A stretch of DNA of 64,000 nucleotides from an uncultured Succinivibrio sp. (GCA_900770725.1 CAAGLL010000067.1:124001-188000), one strand, 5' to 3'. Positions 29,651 through 39,241 are shown, counted from the stretch's first letter. Translations and numbers: made by a program. Notes: generated from the letters alone by a model not told the origin.

Positions 29651-30361
29651 TCAGGACAGTGGCGCGGACTCCATGATCCGCTCTATGACCTCGCGGTTGT
29701 GGATGATGTGCAGGAGCATCGCGTCGGAGGCGAGCATCGAGTCGTGGCGCTTGATGGCGTCGAGCACCGCGCGGTGGTCGCTGATGGTCTCCTCGCGCAG
29801 CACCGAGCCGGTCACGTTGATGAAGAGGTCGATGGCGTTGTAGATGATGGGACCGATCTTCGGCATGACGATGTTGCCGCTCATCTCGCCTATGGCCGAG
29901 TGGAACGCCGCGTCGTCGTTCAGGTGCGGGGCGCCTGAGTTTATCTGCCCCTCGATGCGCTTTTCAATCTCCTCGAGCTCGGAGATCTGATCATCGGTGG
30001 CATTGGAGGCCGCCAGGGCCGTGATCGGCGGCTCGATGATGCGGCGGAAGCCCAGCAGATCGTAGACGAGCTTCTTCTTGTCCTGCACGAAGGTGAAGCC
30101 CAGCGGATCGTCGGGGATCCCCAGCTTGTCGCTGATGTAGATCCCCGAGCCGTGCCGCACCGTGAGGATGTTGCGCGAGGCGAGCATGCGCACCGCCTCG
30201 CGCAGCGTGCTCCTGCCCACCCCGAGTTCCTCGCACAGCGACTTCTCGTTTGAGATCTTGTCGCCCTTCTTGTACCCGCGGCTGACGATGTGGCTGATCA
30301 TGCGGTCCGCCGTGATCTCGGAGAGCGATTTCACCGAACCGGCTTTCTGTAAATCTGACAT
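29651..30361 (-). CDS. GntR-family regulator with FCD domain
   Basis: This 236-residue protein has a winged-helix DNA-binding domain (about residues 12-80: ITADRMISHIVSRGY...KSLCEELGVGRSTLREAVRMLAS, wing VRHGSGIYI). The C-terminal FCD effector domain (about 95-225) carries the metal-binding residues in NDDAAFHSAIGEMSGN, SDHRAVLDAI and LLHIIHNREV. It belongs to the FadR subfamily, which often represses sugar-acid genes until the acid binds. It sits divergently from dctP and probably controls the cluster and itself. It could also act on uxuAB, but nothing here proves this. Confidence 0.9.
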   Translation of the reverse strand: MSDLQKAGSVKSLSEITADRMISHIVSRGYKKGDKISNEKSLCEELGVGRSTLREAVRMLASRNILTVRHGSGIYISDKLGIPDDPLGFTFVQDKKKLVYDLLGFRRIIEPPITALAASNATDDQISELEEIEKRIEGQINSGAPHLNDDAAFHSAIGEMSGNIVMPKIGPIIYNAIDLFINVTGSVLREETISDHRAVLDAIKRHDSMLASDAMLLHIIHNREVIERIMESAPLS

Positions 30362-30829
30362 ATCAGTTTCCTTGCCATCTGAGCCGCATGAAGCGGCAGA
30401 TGCTTGAAGAGATCAGATGAATGATGGTCTTTTCGCTATTTTAGCTAAAGCATTACTGCCGATCCAAAAAAAAGGGCAAAGCGTGCGCTGCATTGGAAAA
30501 TTAAAGGAAATGAGACAAGTTCGGCTGGCGCGCATTATCGGCAAATGTGTTTGAAAATCAATTGTTACCCGTCACATAATGTACTTTTCCTCTCATATGA
30601 TGAGCAGACAATTAGCTGTTTTAATTGTTAATTTTCATAAGTTTCCATAATTTAGCAGGTAAAAATGTGATGATGATCGAATTTCACAAAGACTGATCAG
30701 ATAACTTAGTGAAGTCTGTCGCAAATCCGCCCAAACCGGGATGAAAAGGATTCTGCGGCAAATAGAATGTCAGTAATGGTTCAGCAGCGCTTGAACCTGA
30801 TCAAAAAAGAACAACGATCTGGAGTATTT
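30362..30829. promoter_or_regulatory. Divergent control region between the GntR gene and dctP
   Basis: This 468-base AT-rich region should hold both promoters. ATCAGA occurs at 30412 and 30696, the latter inside the palindromic CTGATCAG. I cannot point to a single convincing -35/-10 pair. The dctP ATG at 30830 has GGAG 6 bases upstream. Confidence 0.5.
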
Positions 30830-31825
30830 ATGAAAGCAAGACACGCACTTTCGCTCGCCATCGGCGCCGCCATGCTGGCAGGCGTTTCCACCTCCGCCTC
30901 CGCGGCGGACGTAACCCTGAGGTTCGCCAACGTCACCAACCAGCCTTCGATCGACGCCGCCCAGGTGCTCATCGACGTGGCCAAGAAGGAATCCAACGGC
31001 CGCCTCGAGATCAAGCACTTCCCGAACAACATGCTCGGCGACGACCGCAGCGTGACCGAGTCGATGATGATCGGCGACATCGCGATGGTCCAGACCCAGC
31101 CTTCAGTGCTTGCCTCCATGATCCCTGACCTCTACGTCTGGGACGCCCCGTTCCTCTTCGACAAGATCGAGGACGCCTGGAAGTGCATGGACGGCCCTCT
31201 CGGCCACGCCATCAACGACCAGGTTGAGAAGAAGGGCATCAAGTTCCTGGCTGCCGTTGAGAACGGCTACCGCCACTACACCAACAACAAGGTCGCCGTC
31301 CGCGTTCCTGCCGACGTCAAGGGCCAGAAGCTGCGCGTGATGGAGACCGACCTCCAGATCGCCATGTGGAAGAACTGGGGCGCCAACCCGACCCCGATGG
31401 CCTTCACCGAAGTCATCTCAGCCCTCCAGCAGGGCACCATCGATGCCCAGGAGAACCCGCTCTCCATCATCGACTCCAACAAGCTCTACGAGGTCCAGCA
31501 CTACATCTCCCTGACCGGGCACCTGTTCTCGCCGCACAACCTCTACATCAACAAGAAGATCTACGACAGCTTCGATCCTGAGATCAAGAAGGCCTTCGAC
31601 GACGCCGTTGCCGCCTACCAGACCGCACAGCGCAAGCGCGCGACCGAGCTGAACGCCCTGTCCGTCGACAAGTTCAAGAAGGCTGGCTGCGAGGTCATCG
31701 AGCTGACTCCTGAAGAGCGCGCCCAGTGGCGTGACCAGGCGGTCAAGGGTGGCATCTACGACATGGTCCGCAAGAAGATGGATCACCCTGAGTACCTCGA
31801 CAAGATCCTCAAGCACGAGTACTGA
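30830..31825 (+). CDS. dctP: TRAP transporter periplasmic binding protein DctP
   Basis: This 331-residue solute-binding protein captures an organic acid in the periplasm for the DctQM transporter. Residues 1-25 are a Sec signal ending SASAADV. The DctP family core is clear, including KGQKLRVMETDLQIAMWKNW, whose Arg usually pairs with the ligand carboxylate, and the segment FTEVISALQQGTIDAQENP. Context suggests a sugar acid (uronate or aldonate) rather than a C4-dicarboxylate. The start has GGAG upstream; the longer open frame from 30767 lacks a signal peptide at its start. Confidence 0.93.
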   Translation: MKARHALSLAIGAAMLAGVSTSASAADVTLRFANVTNQPSIDAAQVLIDVAKKESNGRLEIKHFPNNMLGDDRSVTESMMIGDIAMVQTQPSVLASMIPDLYVWDAPFLFDKIEDAWKCMDGPLGHAINDQVEKKGIKFLAAVENGYRHYTNNKVAVRVPADVKGQKLRVMETDLQIAMWKNWGANPTPMAFTEVISALQQGTIDAQENPLSIIDSNKLYEVQHYISLTGHLFSPHNLYINKKIYDSFDPEIKKAFDDAVAAYQTAQRKRATELNALSVDKFKKAGCEVIELTPEERAQWRDQAVKGGIYDMVRKKMDHPEYLDKILKHEY

Positions 31826-31860
31826 TTCACCCTCCCAGGCTTAAGGAAATAATGCAATGG

Positions 31861-31889
31861 CGGGCGGCATTCATTGCCGCCCGCTTTTT
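31861..31889 (+). terminator. Attenuating hairpin between dctP and dctQ
   Basis: CGGGCGGCA (31861-31869) pairs with TGCCGCCCG (31875-31883), followed by CTTTTTA. Lying inside the operon, it probably stops part of the transcripts so that the binding protein is made in excess over the membrane subunits. Confidence 0.75.
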
Positions 31890-31904
31890 AAGGAAAGCAC
31901 GGAT

Positions 31905-32429
31905 ATGGGACTTTTCCGAAAAATTCTAGATTTCCTGGACAACCGCCTCGAGATGACCATCTGCATCGCGCTGATGAGCTGCCTCTCGGTCGTCCTCTTC
32001 ATCCAGGTGTTCTTCCGCTACGTGCTGGGCGCCTCCCTCTCGTGGTCTGAGGAACTCGCGCGCTACATGTTCATCTGGCTGGTCTACATCGGCATCGCGT
32101 ACGGCTGCAAGGTCATGCGCCACATCAAGATCGACGCCGGCCTCTACCTCTTCCCCAAGAAGGCCCGCAAGTACATCGTGATCATCGGCGATGTGATCTT
32201 CTTCTTCTTCGCCATCGCGATCGTCTACTACTCCTGGGGACTTGAGCAGAAGCAGATCATGTTCGGCCAGCTCTCGCCGGCCATGCAGATCCCGATGTGG
32301 ATCCCCTACGGCGCGCCGCTCGTCGGCTTCGCGCTGACCGCGATCCGCGAACTCGAAACCATTATCTACAGGATCAAGCACCTCAAGGAAGCTGATGAAG
32401 ACAAGCCCCTTGACCTTGAGAACCTGTGA
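31905..32429 (+). CDS. dctQ: TRAP transporter small permease DctQ
   Basis: This 174-residue inner-membrane protein has four hydrophobic helices (from about residues 17, 50, 90 and 130). The family motif LSWSEELARYMFIWLVYIGIAYG is at about residues 45-67. It forms the fused or complexed permease with DctM. AGGAAAG precedes the ATG at 31905. Confidence 0.9.
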   Translation: MGLFRKILDFLDNRLEMTICIALMSCLSVVLFIQVFFRYVLGASLSWSEELARYMFIWLVYIGIAYGCKVMRHIKIDAGLYLFPKKARKYIVIIGDVIFFFFAIAIVYYSWGLEQKQIMFGQLSPAMQIPMWIPYGAPLVGFALTAIRELETIIYRIKHLKEADEDKPLDLENL

Positions 32430-32444
32430 CGGAGCAATAGACAG

Positions 32445-33725
32445 ATGGTAGCTGCAATACTTTTCATACTTCTGGCCGTTCTCCTCATATTGAACGTCCC
32501 AGTGGGCATCGCCCTGGGCATTTCGACCATGGGCGCCCTCGTCTACGGCGGCACGCTGAGCCTGACCTCGATCCCCCAGGCGCTCGTGACCTCCTGCGAC
32601 TCATTCCCGATCCTTGCGATCCCGCTGTTCATCCTCTCTGGCGACCTGATGGGCGCCGGCGGCGTGTCCACCAGGATCCTCAACGTCTGCAACGTGTTCT
32701 TCGGGCGCATCACCGGCGGCATCGCGATCGTGACCGTGCTCGTGTGCATGTTCTTCGCGGCAGTCTCCGGCTCCGGCCCCGCGACCGTCGCGGCAGTCGG
32801 CACCATGGTCGTCCCGACCATGCTCAAGCTCGGCTATGACAAGCCCTTCGTGCTCGCCCTGGTGGCCTGCGCAGGTTCCATAGGCGTCATCATCCCGCCT
32901 TCGATCCCGATGGTCATCTACGGCGTCTCCACCGGCGCCTCGGTCACCTCGCTGTTCATGGGCGGCTTCTTCCCGGGCATCCTCATCGGCGTGGCCCTCA
33001 TCGTCTACTGCTACTTCCACTGCAAGAGGCGCGGGTTCAAGGGAACCGCCGACGCCTTCACCTGGAAGGCTGCAGGCGAGGCGCTCTGGGACGGCAAGTG
33101 GGCGCTCATCAACCCGATCATCATCCTAGGCGGCATTTACGCCGGCATCTTCACCCCGACTGAGGCGGCCGCCGTCGCGGCGATCTACGCTTTCGTCTGC
33201 GGCGCCTTCCTGCACCGCGAGCTGACCTTCAAGAAGTTCATCAAGGCCATCTCGACCTCGTGCTCGACCACCGCGACCACCATGGTGATCCTGGGGTGCG
33301 CCACCGCGTTCTCGAAGGTCATCACCATCGAGCAGATCCCGACCATGGTCGCCAACGCCCTGATGACGGTGTCGTCCAGCAAGATCGTGATCCTGCTGCT
33401 CATCAACGTGCTGCTGCTCATCGTCGGCTGCTTCATGGACACCACCCCGGCCATCCTCATCCTGGCCCCGATCCTCCTGCCGGTTGCCACCAGCATCGGC
33501 GTGGATCCGATCCACTTCGGCCTGATCATGGTCACCAACCTGGCGATCGGCTTCATCACCCCGCCGCTTGGCATCAACCTGTTCGTGGCCTCGAGGATCG
33601 CAGACTCCCCGATGGAGGTCATCCTCAAGGGCATCGTGCCGTTCATCCTCGTGATGCTCTTCTGCCTGGCCCTGATCACCTACATCCCGGAGATCGTGAT
33701 GTTCCTGCCCAACCTCATGAAGTAA
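32445..33725 (+). CDS. dctM: TRAP transporter large permease DctM
   Basis: This 426-residue, roughly 12-helix protein is the sodium- or proton-driven transport subunit. Diagnostic stretches are IPLFILSGDLMGAGGVS, AVSGSGPATVAAVGTMVVP, GVIIPPSIPMVIYG and GFITPPLGINLFVASRIA. It starts 15 bases after dctQ. Confidence 0.94.
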   Translation: MVAAILFILLAVLLILNVPVGIALGISTMGALVYGGTLSLTSIPQALVTSCDSFPILAIPLFILSGDLMGAGGVSTRILNVCNVFFGRITGGIAIVTVLVCMFFAAVSGSGPATVAAVGTMVVPTMLKLGYDKPFVLALVACAGSIGVIIPPSIPMVIYGVSTGASVTSLFMGGFFPGILIGVALIVYCYFHCKRRGFKGTADAFTWKAAGEALWDGKWALINPIIILGGIYAGIFTPTEAAAVAAIYAFVCGAFLHRELTFKKFIKAISTSCSTTATTMVILGCATAFSKVITIEQIPTMVANALMTVSSSKIVILLLINVLLLIVGCFMDTTPAILILAPILLPVATSIGVDPIHFGLIMVTNLAIGFITPPLGINLFVASRIADSPMEVILKGIVPFILVMLFCLALITYIPEIVMFLPNLMK

Positions 33726-33760
33726 GGTTCAAGGCAATGGAAGCCAAGTGCTAGCAAAAT

Positions 33761-33790
33761 AAGGCAGGCCTGCTTGCAGGCCTGCCTTTT
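33761..33790 (+). terminator. Terminator after dctM
   Basis: A 12-bp perfect stem (33761-33772 with 33777-33788) with a CTTG loop runs into TTTT. It lies before the dehydratase gene, so that gene may rely on readthrough or on its own promoter. Confidence 0.85.
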
Positions 33791-33814
33791 CCATGTTCAA
33801 AAAGGAGTTTTTCA

Positions 33815-35500
33815 ATGGATTTCAAGTTCAGATCGCAGGACATCATGAACGGCCCGGAGTGGGCCAACGTGAGGGCCCTGTACAAGGCCGCAGGCTACTC
33901 GGACTCCGAGCTGCACAAGCCCATCATCGGCGTGGTCAACGCCTTCAACGAGATCTGCCCTGGCCACAACATCCTCAAGGAGATGGCCGAGCGCGTGAAG
34001 GAGGGGATCTTCGCAGGCGGCGGCACCCCGGTCGAGTTCGGGACGATCGCCTGCTGCGACGGCATGGCCATGGGCCACGAGGGCATGCGCTACGTGCTGC
34101 CCTCGCGCGAGTGCGTGGCAAACGACGTCGAGACCATGGTCCAGGCCCACCAGCTCGACGGCCTGGTGCTCCTGGGCTCCTGCGACAAGATCGAGCCGGG
34201 CCTCATCCTGGGCGCGCTGCGCGTCAACCTGCCCACCGTGTTCGTAAACGGCGGCCCCGCCCTGCCCGGCCACATGAAGAAGGGCAACCCCTACGGCGGC
34301 GAGTACCTCGACCACTCGATCATCCAGCAGTCCGAGGGCGCCCTCAAGTCCGGGAAGATCACGCAAAAGCAGTTCGACTGGCTTGAGAACAACGCCGTCC
34401 CGACCATCGGCTCGTGCGCAATGCTCGGCACCGCCAACACCATGGCGTGCCTTGCCGAGGCCATGGGCCTCTCGCTGCCTGGCTGCGCGGCGATCCCGGC
34501 CGTCTACTCAAGGCGCATGCGCATCTCCTTTGAGTCGGGCCTTGCGGTGATGAACCTCGTGCGCAAGAACATCCGCGCCCGCGACATCGTGACCCTCGAC
34601 TCCATCAAGAACGCGGTGCGCGTGAACTCCGCCATCGGCGGCTCAACGAACGCCGTGCTGCACATGCTGGCCATCGCCTACGAGGCCAGGGTCAAGTTCA
34701 CCATCGACGACTTCGGCAAGGTCGCCTCCGAAGTCCCGCACATGATCTCGGTCGTTCCCGCCGGCACCCACATGCTGCTCGACTTCTACGAGGCAGGCGG
34801 CGTGCACGCCCTCATGAACGAGATCAAGAGCAAGCTCGCCTTGGGCGGCATCACCTGCACCGGCGAGACGCTGGAGCAGAACCTTGAGAAGTACGGCGAG
34901 AACCTCAACGACGAGGTGATCCACCACCTCGACAACCCGGTGCACCACAGCCCCGGCATCGCGATCCTCCACGGTTCGCTCGCCCCGGACGGCGCGGTCA
35001 CCAAGCCTTCGGCCATCCCGCCTGAGGCCCACAAGTTCACCGGAAAGGCCGTGATCTTTGAAAGCGAGGACGAGGCCCTGAAGGGCATCCGCGCCCTCAA
35101 GATCAAGGCAGGCGATGTCGTGGTGATCAGGAACGAAGGCCCGCGCGGCGGCCCGGGCATGCCCGAGCAGTACAAGGCGATGAAGCTCCTCGTGGGCATG
35201 GGCTTAGGCGGCAAGGTCTGCCTCATCACCGACGGCCGCTTCTCAGGCTCCAACAACGGCTGCTTCGTCGGCCACATCTGCCCTGAGTCCTACGACGACG
35301 GCCCTATCAAGTACCTCAAGGACGGCGATGTCATCCACATCGACGTGGACAAGGGGACCATCGACGCGGACGTGGACTTTGCCAAGCGCCGCGCCGAGGG
35401 CGCGCCAGATCGCTGCCGCAAGATAGAGGGCACCCTCTACCACTACCGCCAGGCGGTAGCGTCGGCAAGCCTGGGTGCGATCATAAAGACCCGCGACTGA
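33815..35500 (+). CDS. IlvD/Edd-family dehydratase (probably sugar-acid dehydratase)
   Basis: This 561-residue enzyme removes water from a 2,3-dihydroxyacid using an Fe-S cluster. Candidate cluster cysteines are in ACCDGMAMGHEGMRY, GSCDKIEPG and GSCAMLGTANTMACL. Other family blocks are NSAIGGSTNAVLHML, NEGPRGGPGMPE and TDGRFSGSNNGCFVGH. It could be dihydroxy-acid dehydratase for branched-chain amino acids or a dehydratase for an aldonate. Its position behind a TRAP system and GntR regulator favours the aldonate, but the acetolactate synthases nearby keep IlvD possible. Confidence 0.85.
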   Translation: MDFKFRSQDIMNGPEWANVRALYKAAGYSDSELHKPIIGVVNAFNEICPGHNILKEMAERVKEGIFAGGGTPVEFGTIACCDGMAMGHEGMRYVLPSRECVANDVETMVQAHQLDGLVLLGSCDKIEPGLILGALRVNLPTVFVNGGPALPGHMKKGNPYGGEYLDHSIIQQSEGALKSGKITQKQFDWLENNAVPTIGSCAMLGTANTMACLAEAMGLSLPGCAAIPAVYSRRMRISFESGLAVMNLVRKNIRARDIVTLDSIKNAVRVNSAIGGSTNAVLHMLAIAYEARVKFTIDDFGKVASEVPHMISVVPAGTHMLLDFYEAGGVHALMNEIKSKLALGGITCTGETLEQNLEKYGENLNDEVIHHLDNPVHHSPGIAILHGSLAPDGAVTKPSAIPPEAHKFTGKAVIFESEDEALKGIRALKIKAGDVVVIRNEGPRGGPGMPEQYKAMKLLVGMGLGGKVCLITDGRFSGSNNGCFVGHICPESYDDGPIKYLKDGDVIHIDVDKGTIDADVDFAKRRAEGAPDRCRKIEGTLYHYRQAVASASLGAIIKTRD

Positions 35501-36267
35501 CGGCTATGCCTTAATCAAGCGGGGGCCGATTGGCCCCCGCTTTGCTTTTCCTACCCTATTACGCAGCGCACTGCATTGCCTAAGCCAAAATGGGACCTCC
35601 GCATGCAATGCAACTTTGCGCATGCCCTTTGCAAACCAAAGGCTGTACTCCAATGCTCTCGCGCACTGCAAGATCCCATTGTCAAAACGTTCCAGCAGAG
35701 ATCTGATCACGTACCATCTTGTCCAGCCTGATGAACGATGAATCCTAGGCCGCACGGAAATGGCACGGCGATGCGGATCATGGACGCTTTTGCAGTTTTT
35801 TCAAAAGTTCCGGCCTTTTCAGGAAAGCTGTTACACGTTTCGTAACAACTCTTAATTCTCAAAAGCGATCAGACTCCTTTTCGTGAACACGGGAACTTAG
35901 CGGTGTACGCCTTGACAGATAATCGAATTAAACAATGCAATTATGATAGTTTAAGTATTTATTTTAAACTATATTAACTGAATAGACCTGTATTTAATAT
36001 ATCGGTTTTTTTATTAGATGCACAAATTTGACCTAAATGAATCAAAAACTGCGTTCCATCCATCATTTTTTTCAAATGAGGAACATTATGAAAACGCTAT
36101 CATTTATCGTGCGTCATAAATTTTTCTATTTAAATTTCAATATATATTTTTTGATTCTTTACGTCATTTTTGCAAAATTTGTGAAGCGGATTAACTTCTG
36201 TTTGACTACAATGTAACCGTGCCGAATAGAGCACAATTACAAAATTTTTCATAGAAAGGGATTTATC
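35501..36267. other. AT-rich intergenic region and porin leader
   Basis: This 767-base stretch holds the terminator at 35518-35548 and then no supported gene. From about 35840 it becomes strongly AT-rich, as expected upstream of a highly expressed outer-membrane protein. TACAAT at 36207-36212 could be the porin -10, but no clear -35 is seen. ATCAGA occurs at 35868, and on the minus strand near 35702. Confidence 0.5.
35518..35548 (+). terminator. Terminator of the IlvD/Edd dehydratase gene
   Basis: AGCGGGGGCC (35518-35527) pairs with GGCCCCCGCT (35532-35541) across GATT, followed by TTGCTTTT. Confidence 0.88.
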
Positions 36268-37431
36268 ATGAAAAAATCATTACTGGCATTAGCAGTTGCT
36301 TCTGCAGCTTTCGTTGCCACCTCCGCCTCCGCTACCCCTGTGTACAACAAGGATGGCACCACCCTCGATATCGGCGGCCGTATTGAGGCTCTTTATCTCT
36401 CTGGCGGCGCCCACAAAGTCTCCGGCACCGATGACCAGACCATCCGCAACCGCGCTCGTCTGAACATCGCCGGCCGCACCCAGATCACCAATGGCATCGC
36501 CGGTTACGGCTTTGCCGAGTGGCAGTCCCAGAACGTTGGCGATAGCTCCGGGTCCGCTGGTAGCTTCGCTTCCCGTGACCAGTACGTCGGCGTTGACTTC
36601 GGCAGGTTCGGCAAGGTTCAGGCCGGCCGTTACGAGGATCCGTTCCAGTACGCCTCCGACATCACCGACCACTTCGAGGAATACGGCTGCATGGCCCTGG
36701 TTGGTGATGAGCGTAACTCCGGCAAGCTCTCTTACCTGTGGTCCGGCTGGGGTGTTGACGCTGGTGTCACCGCTCAGTTCGCTGAGAACAACTACGATTC
36801 CGATGTCCTTGGCACTACCAATGTTAACGACGGCTTCTCGCTCTTCGCCGGCTATACTTCCCCGAACGTAGTCTTCGGACCTATCGCCGTTCGCGTTGCT
36901 TACAAGTACCTCGATGGCCAGAATGACACCAAGTACACCTTCGACAAAGATACTAAGGCCATTAAGAGCGTGACTGACCACGGTTATGCCACTTGGGATC
37001 ATGAGAAGACTTGGGCTGCCGGCCTGGCTTGGGGTACCTTCAAGAAGGGCCTGTACCTCGCTGTTGACTACACCTACGACAAGGTTGAGTACTACAACGC
37101 CGATAATGATCGCAAGACCAAGGCTTTTGAGTCGATCATCAGCTACGGCTTCGATTCCGGTGTGGTTCTCTCCGCTGGCTATCAGGTCAGGAAGACCGAG
37201 TTCGATACCAAGGGCATTTGGGCGGATGATGACACTGAGAAGACCGCAAAGCTTGTTCAGTTCAATGTTGCTTACAACATCAACCCGAACTTCCGTGTTT
37301 GGGCTGAGGCTAACATCGATGCTGGCTCTGACGACTACTACTCGCTCACTGGTCAGAAGTTCAACAATGGCTCTGCCTCTGACAAGGATGCCGAGAACAT
37401 CTACGCCATCGGTGCTCGTTACACCTTCTAA
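36268..37431 (+). CDS. Gram-negative porin
   Basis: This 387-residue outer-membrane protein has a signal peptide cut after about residue 22 (SASATPVYN). The mature part has the repeated amphipathic strands of a 16-stranded general porin (GGRIEALYL, RNRARLNIAGRTQI, RDQYVGVDFGRFGKVQAGRY) and ends in the BAM signal YAIGARYTF with terminal Phe. It allows passive uptake of small solutes. A strong ribosome site (AAAGGGA) precedes the ATG. Codons ending in T (GCT, GTT, GAT) are much more common than in neighbouring genes. Confidence 0.93.
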   Translation: MKKSLLALAVASAAFVATSASATPVYNKDGTTLDIGGRIEALYLSGGAHKVSGTDDQTIRNRARLNIAGRTQITNGIAGYGFAEWQSQNVGDSSGSAGSFASRDQYVGVDFGRFGKVQAGRYEDPFQYASDITDHFEEYGCMALVGDERNSGKLSYLWSGWGVDAGVTAQFAENNYDSDVLGTTNVNDGFSLFAGYTSPNVVFGPIAVRVAYKYLDGQNDTKYTFDKDTKAIKSVTDHGYATWDHEKTWAAGLAWGTFKKGLYLAVDYTYDKVEYYNADNDRKTKAFESIISYGFDSGVVLSAGYQVRKTEFDTKGIWADDDTEKTAKLVQFNVAYNINPNFRVWAEANIDAGSDDYYSLTGQKFNNGSASDKDAENIYAIGARYTF

Positions 37432-37485
37432 TGGTGTAACAGCCTTTGAAGTTGGTTAACCCTTTTCAGCAATGAAAAGCTGATT

Positions 37486-37514
37486 GCGCCGGCCAAAGAG
37501 CCGGCGCTTTTTTT
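37486..37514 (+). terminator. Terminator of the porin gene
   Basis: GCGCCGGC (37486-37493) pairs with GCCGGCGC (37500-37507), followed by seven T. Confidence 0.92.
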
Positions 37515-37651
37515 GTCTTTTGCTCCTCCTGCTTTTCCATCCCTCCCGGCTTAAATTTCCATTGCTTTAACAAGTGGCTGTCTTTTGAGACGCCGCATTT
37601 TCCTCTCATTCGAGTAGAATATTTAGAACAATGCTTGTCGGAGGATCGGGC

Positions 37652-39190
37652 ATGGATTCACTCGGTTTGGAACTGGCCCCGGCCAATGTCGCCATCATCG
37701 TGCTGTCAGTCATCGTGCTGGCTGCAGCGATAAAACTCATCTCCCTTTCTAGGAAGCTCTCCGAGGAGAGGCGCTTGCGCGCAATCGCTGAAACAACTTC
37801 AGAGCAGTTAAAGCAACTCAACTCCATCACCGACACCAAGAACCTGGATCTCGAGCAACGCAACTCTGAACTCCAGAACGAGCTTGCGCAGGCCCGCGAG
37901 CATGTGGCGGCGGTAAACGCCGACAACCATCGCCTTGATGCCTTGAACGCCGACTCCTCAAGGCAACTTGAGGGCGCCAACGCCCAGCTCATGGAGGCCC
38001 GCGAGCAGCTCGCCTCGCGCTCCCGCGAGGTTGAGAATTTAAAGCAACTGCGTGAAACCGATGCCCAGGCACAGGAGAACGCCCGCCGCACGCTTGAGGA
38101 GCGCCTCACGGCACTCTCAGAGCGCATGCTCAAGGACCGCGGGCAGGATCTGCAGAAGTTCTCCGCCAAGACCCTCTCCGACACCGTGATCCCGCTTAAG
38201 GAGGAGCTCTTGCAGTTCCGCGAGCTCCTGCTCAAGGCCCAGAAGGATTCATCAGAGCAGGCAGGGCGCTTCAGCTCCGAGCTCAAGCACATGCAGGATG
38301 CCCAGCAGAACCTTTCAAAGCAGGCGCTCGACCTCACCAATGCGCTCAAATCAGGCGGCAAGGCCCAGGGCATGTGGGGCGAGCTGCAGCTTGAGCGCGC
38401 CCTGGACGCCTCAGGCCTAATCAAGGGCACCGAGTACGAGCGCGAGGTGGCAGGCAACCGCTCCTATGGCGAGAGCGGCCGCCCTGACGTGGTGATCCGC
38501 CTGCCCGACTCGCACAGCCTCATCATCGACGCCAAGTGCTCGCTCACCGCCTACACCGAGTACTGCAACGCCGATACCGACGAGCAGCGCGAGAAGGCGG
38601 CCAAGGCCCACATCGAATCCATAAAAGGCCATATCGACGGCCTCTCCAAGCGCGACTACGGGAGCTACCGCAGCCTCAACAGCCCGTCGTTCGTCTTCAT
38701 GTTCGTGCCGCTGGACGGCGCGCTCTTCCTGGCGTTCAACCGCGACCATGCGATCTATGACTATGCTGCCTCGAAGAACGTCTACCTCGTAAGCCCCAGC
38801 ACTTTGGTCCCGGCGCTGCGCGTGGTCTCGAACCTCTGGGTGCTGGCCCACCAGAACGAGCACATCCGCGATCTGGCCGCCGCCGCCCAGAAGATCGCCG
38901 ACAAGTTCGGCCTGGTGCACGACGCCTATGGCGATGTGCTCAAGCGCAAGGACTCGTTCGAGTCAGCGCTCGAGACTCTGGGCAGCCGCCTCATCAGCGG
39001 CAAGGGCAGCCTCGCCACCATGCTCTCGCGCTTCTCCGCGCGCGCCCCCGAGGTGATGAAGGAGCTTGACGGGACCACGATCGACGCCAAGGCTGACCAC
39101 GGCGGCGATGACGAGGGCAACGCCGGCGACGGAGCCAAGGATCAGGACGCAATCACCTTCTCGGCGGCAAACGACGAGGAAGCCAAGTAA
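37652..39190 (+). CDS. rmuC: DNA recombination protein RmuC
   Basis: RmuC limits recombination at inverted repeats; it is a membrane-anchored coiled-coil protein with a nuclease-like domain. A membrane helix is near residues 10-30 (VAIIVLSVIVLAAAIKLI), followed by about 160 residues of coiled coil. The RmuC domain (about 205-480) has GKAQGMWGELQLERAL, GRPDVVIRLPDSHSLIIDAKCSLTAY split over conserved blocks, and FMFVPLDGALFLAFNRD. GGAGG lies 7 bases before the ATG at 37652. Confidence 0.94.
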   Translation: MDSLGLELAPANVAIIVLSVIVLAAAIKLISLSRKLSEERRLRAIAETTSEQLKQLNSITDTKNLDLEQRNSELQNELAQAREHVAAVNADNHRLDALNADSSRQLEGANAQLMEAREQLASRSREVENLKQLRETDAQAQENARRTLEERLTALSERMLKDRGQDLQKFSAKTLSDTVIPLKEELLQFRELLLKAQKDSSEQAGRFSSELKHMQDAQQNLSKQALDLTNALKSGGKAQGMWGELQLERALDASGLIKGTEYEREVAGNRSYGESGRPDVVIRLPDSHSLIIDAKCSLTAYTEYCNADTDEQREKAAKAHIESIKGHIDGLSKRDYGSYRSLNSPSFVFMFVPLDGALFLAFNRDHAIYDYAASKNVYLVSPSTLVPALRVVSNLWVLAHQNEHIRDLAAAAQKIADKFGLVHDAYGDVLKRKDSFESALETLGSRLISGKGSLATMLSRFSARAPEVMKELDGTTIDAKADHGGDDEGNAGDGAKDQDAITFSAANDEEAK

Positions 39191-39205
39191 AGGCGCCCGA
39201 TACGG

Positions 39206-39241
39206 CAACGCCCCGCTGCGGCAATCCGCGGCGGGGCGTTG
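39206..39241. terminator. Terminator between convergent rmuC and ilvH
   Basis: CAACGCCCCGC (39206-39216) pairs with GCGGGGCGTTG (39231-39241). It lies between two convergent stops and could serve both directions. Confidence 0.75.

Noticed and set aside
28296..29651. 451-codon minus-strand frame antisense to the 2-hydroxyacid dehydrogenase
   Set aside because: The opposite strand has a clear enzyme with all catalytic residues; the antisense product is low-complexity Gly/Val/Asp-rich sequence.
30661..30700. CRP-like site upstream of dctP
   Set aside because: TGTGA and TCACA are present but their spacing is wrong for a CRP dyad.
35504..35755. 83-codon minus-strand frame after the dehydratase gene
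   Set aside because: It reads through the terminator hairpin, lacks a ribosome site and resembles no family; a degraded remnant cannot be excluded.
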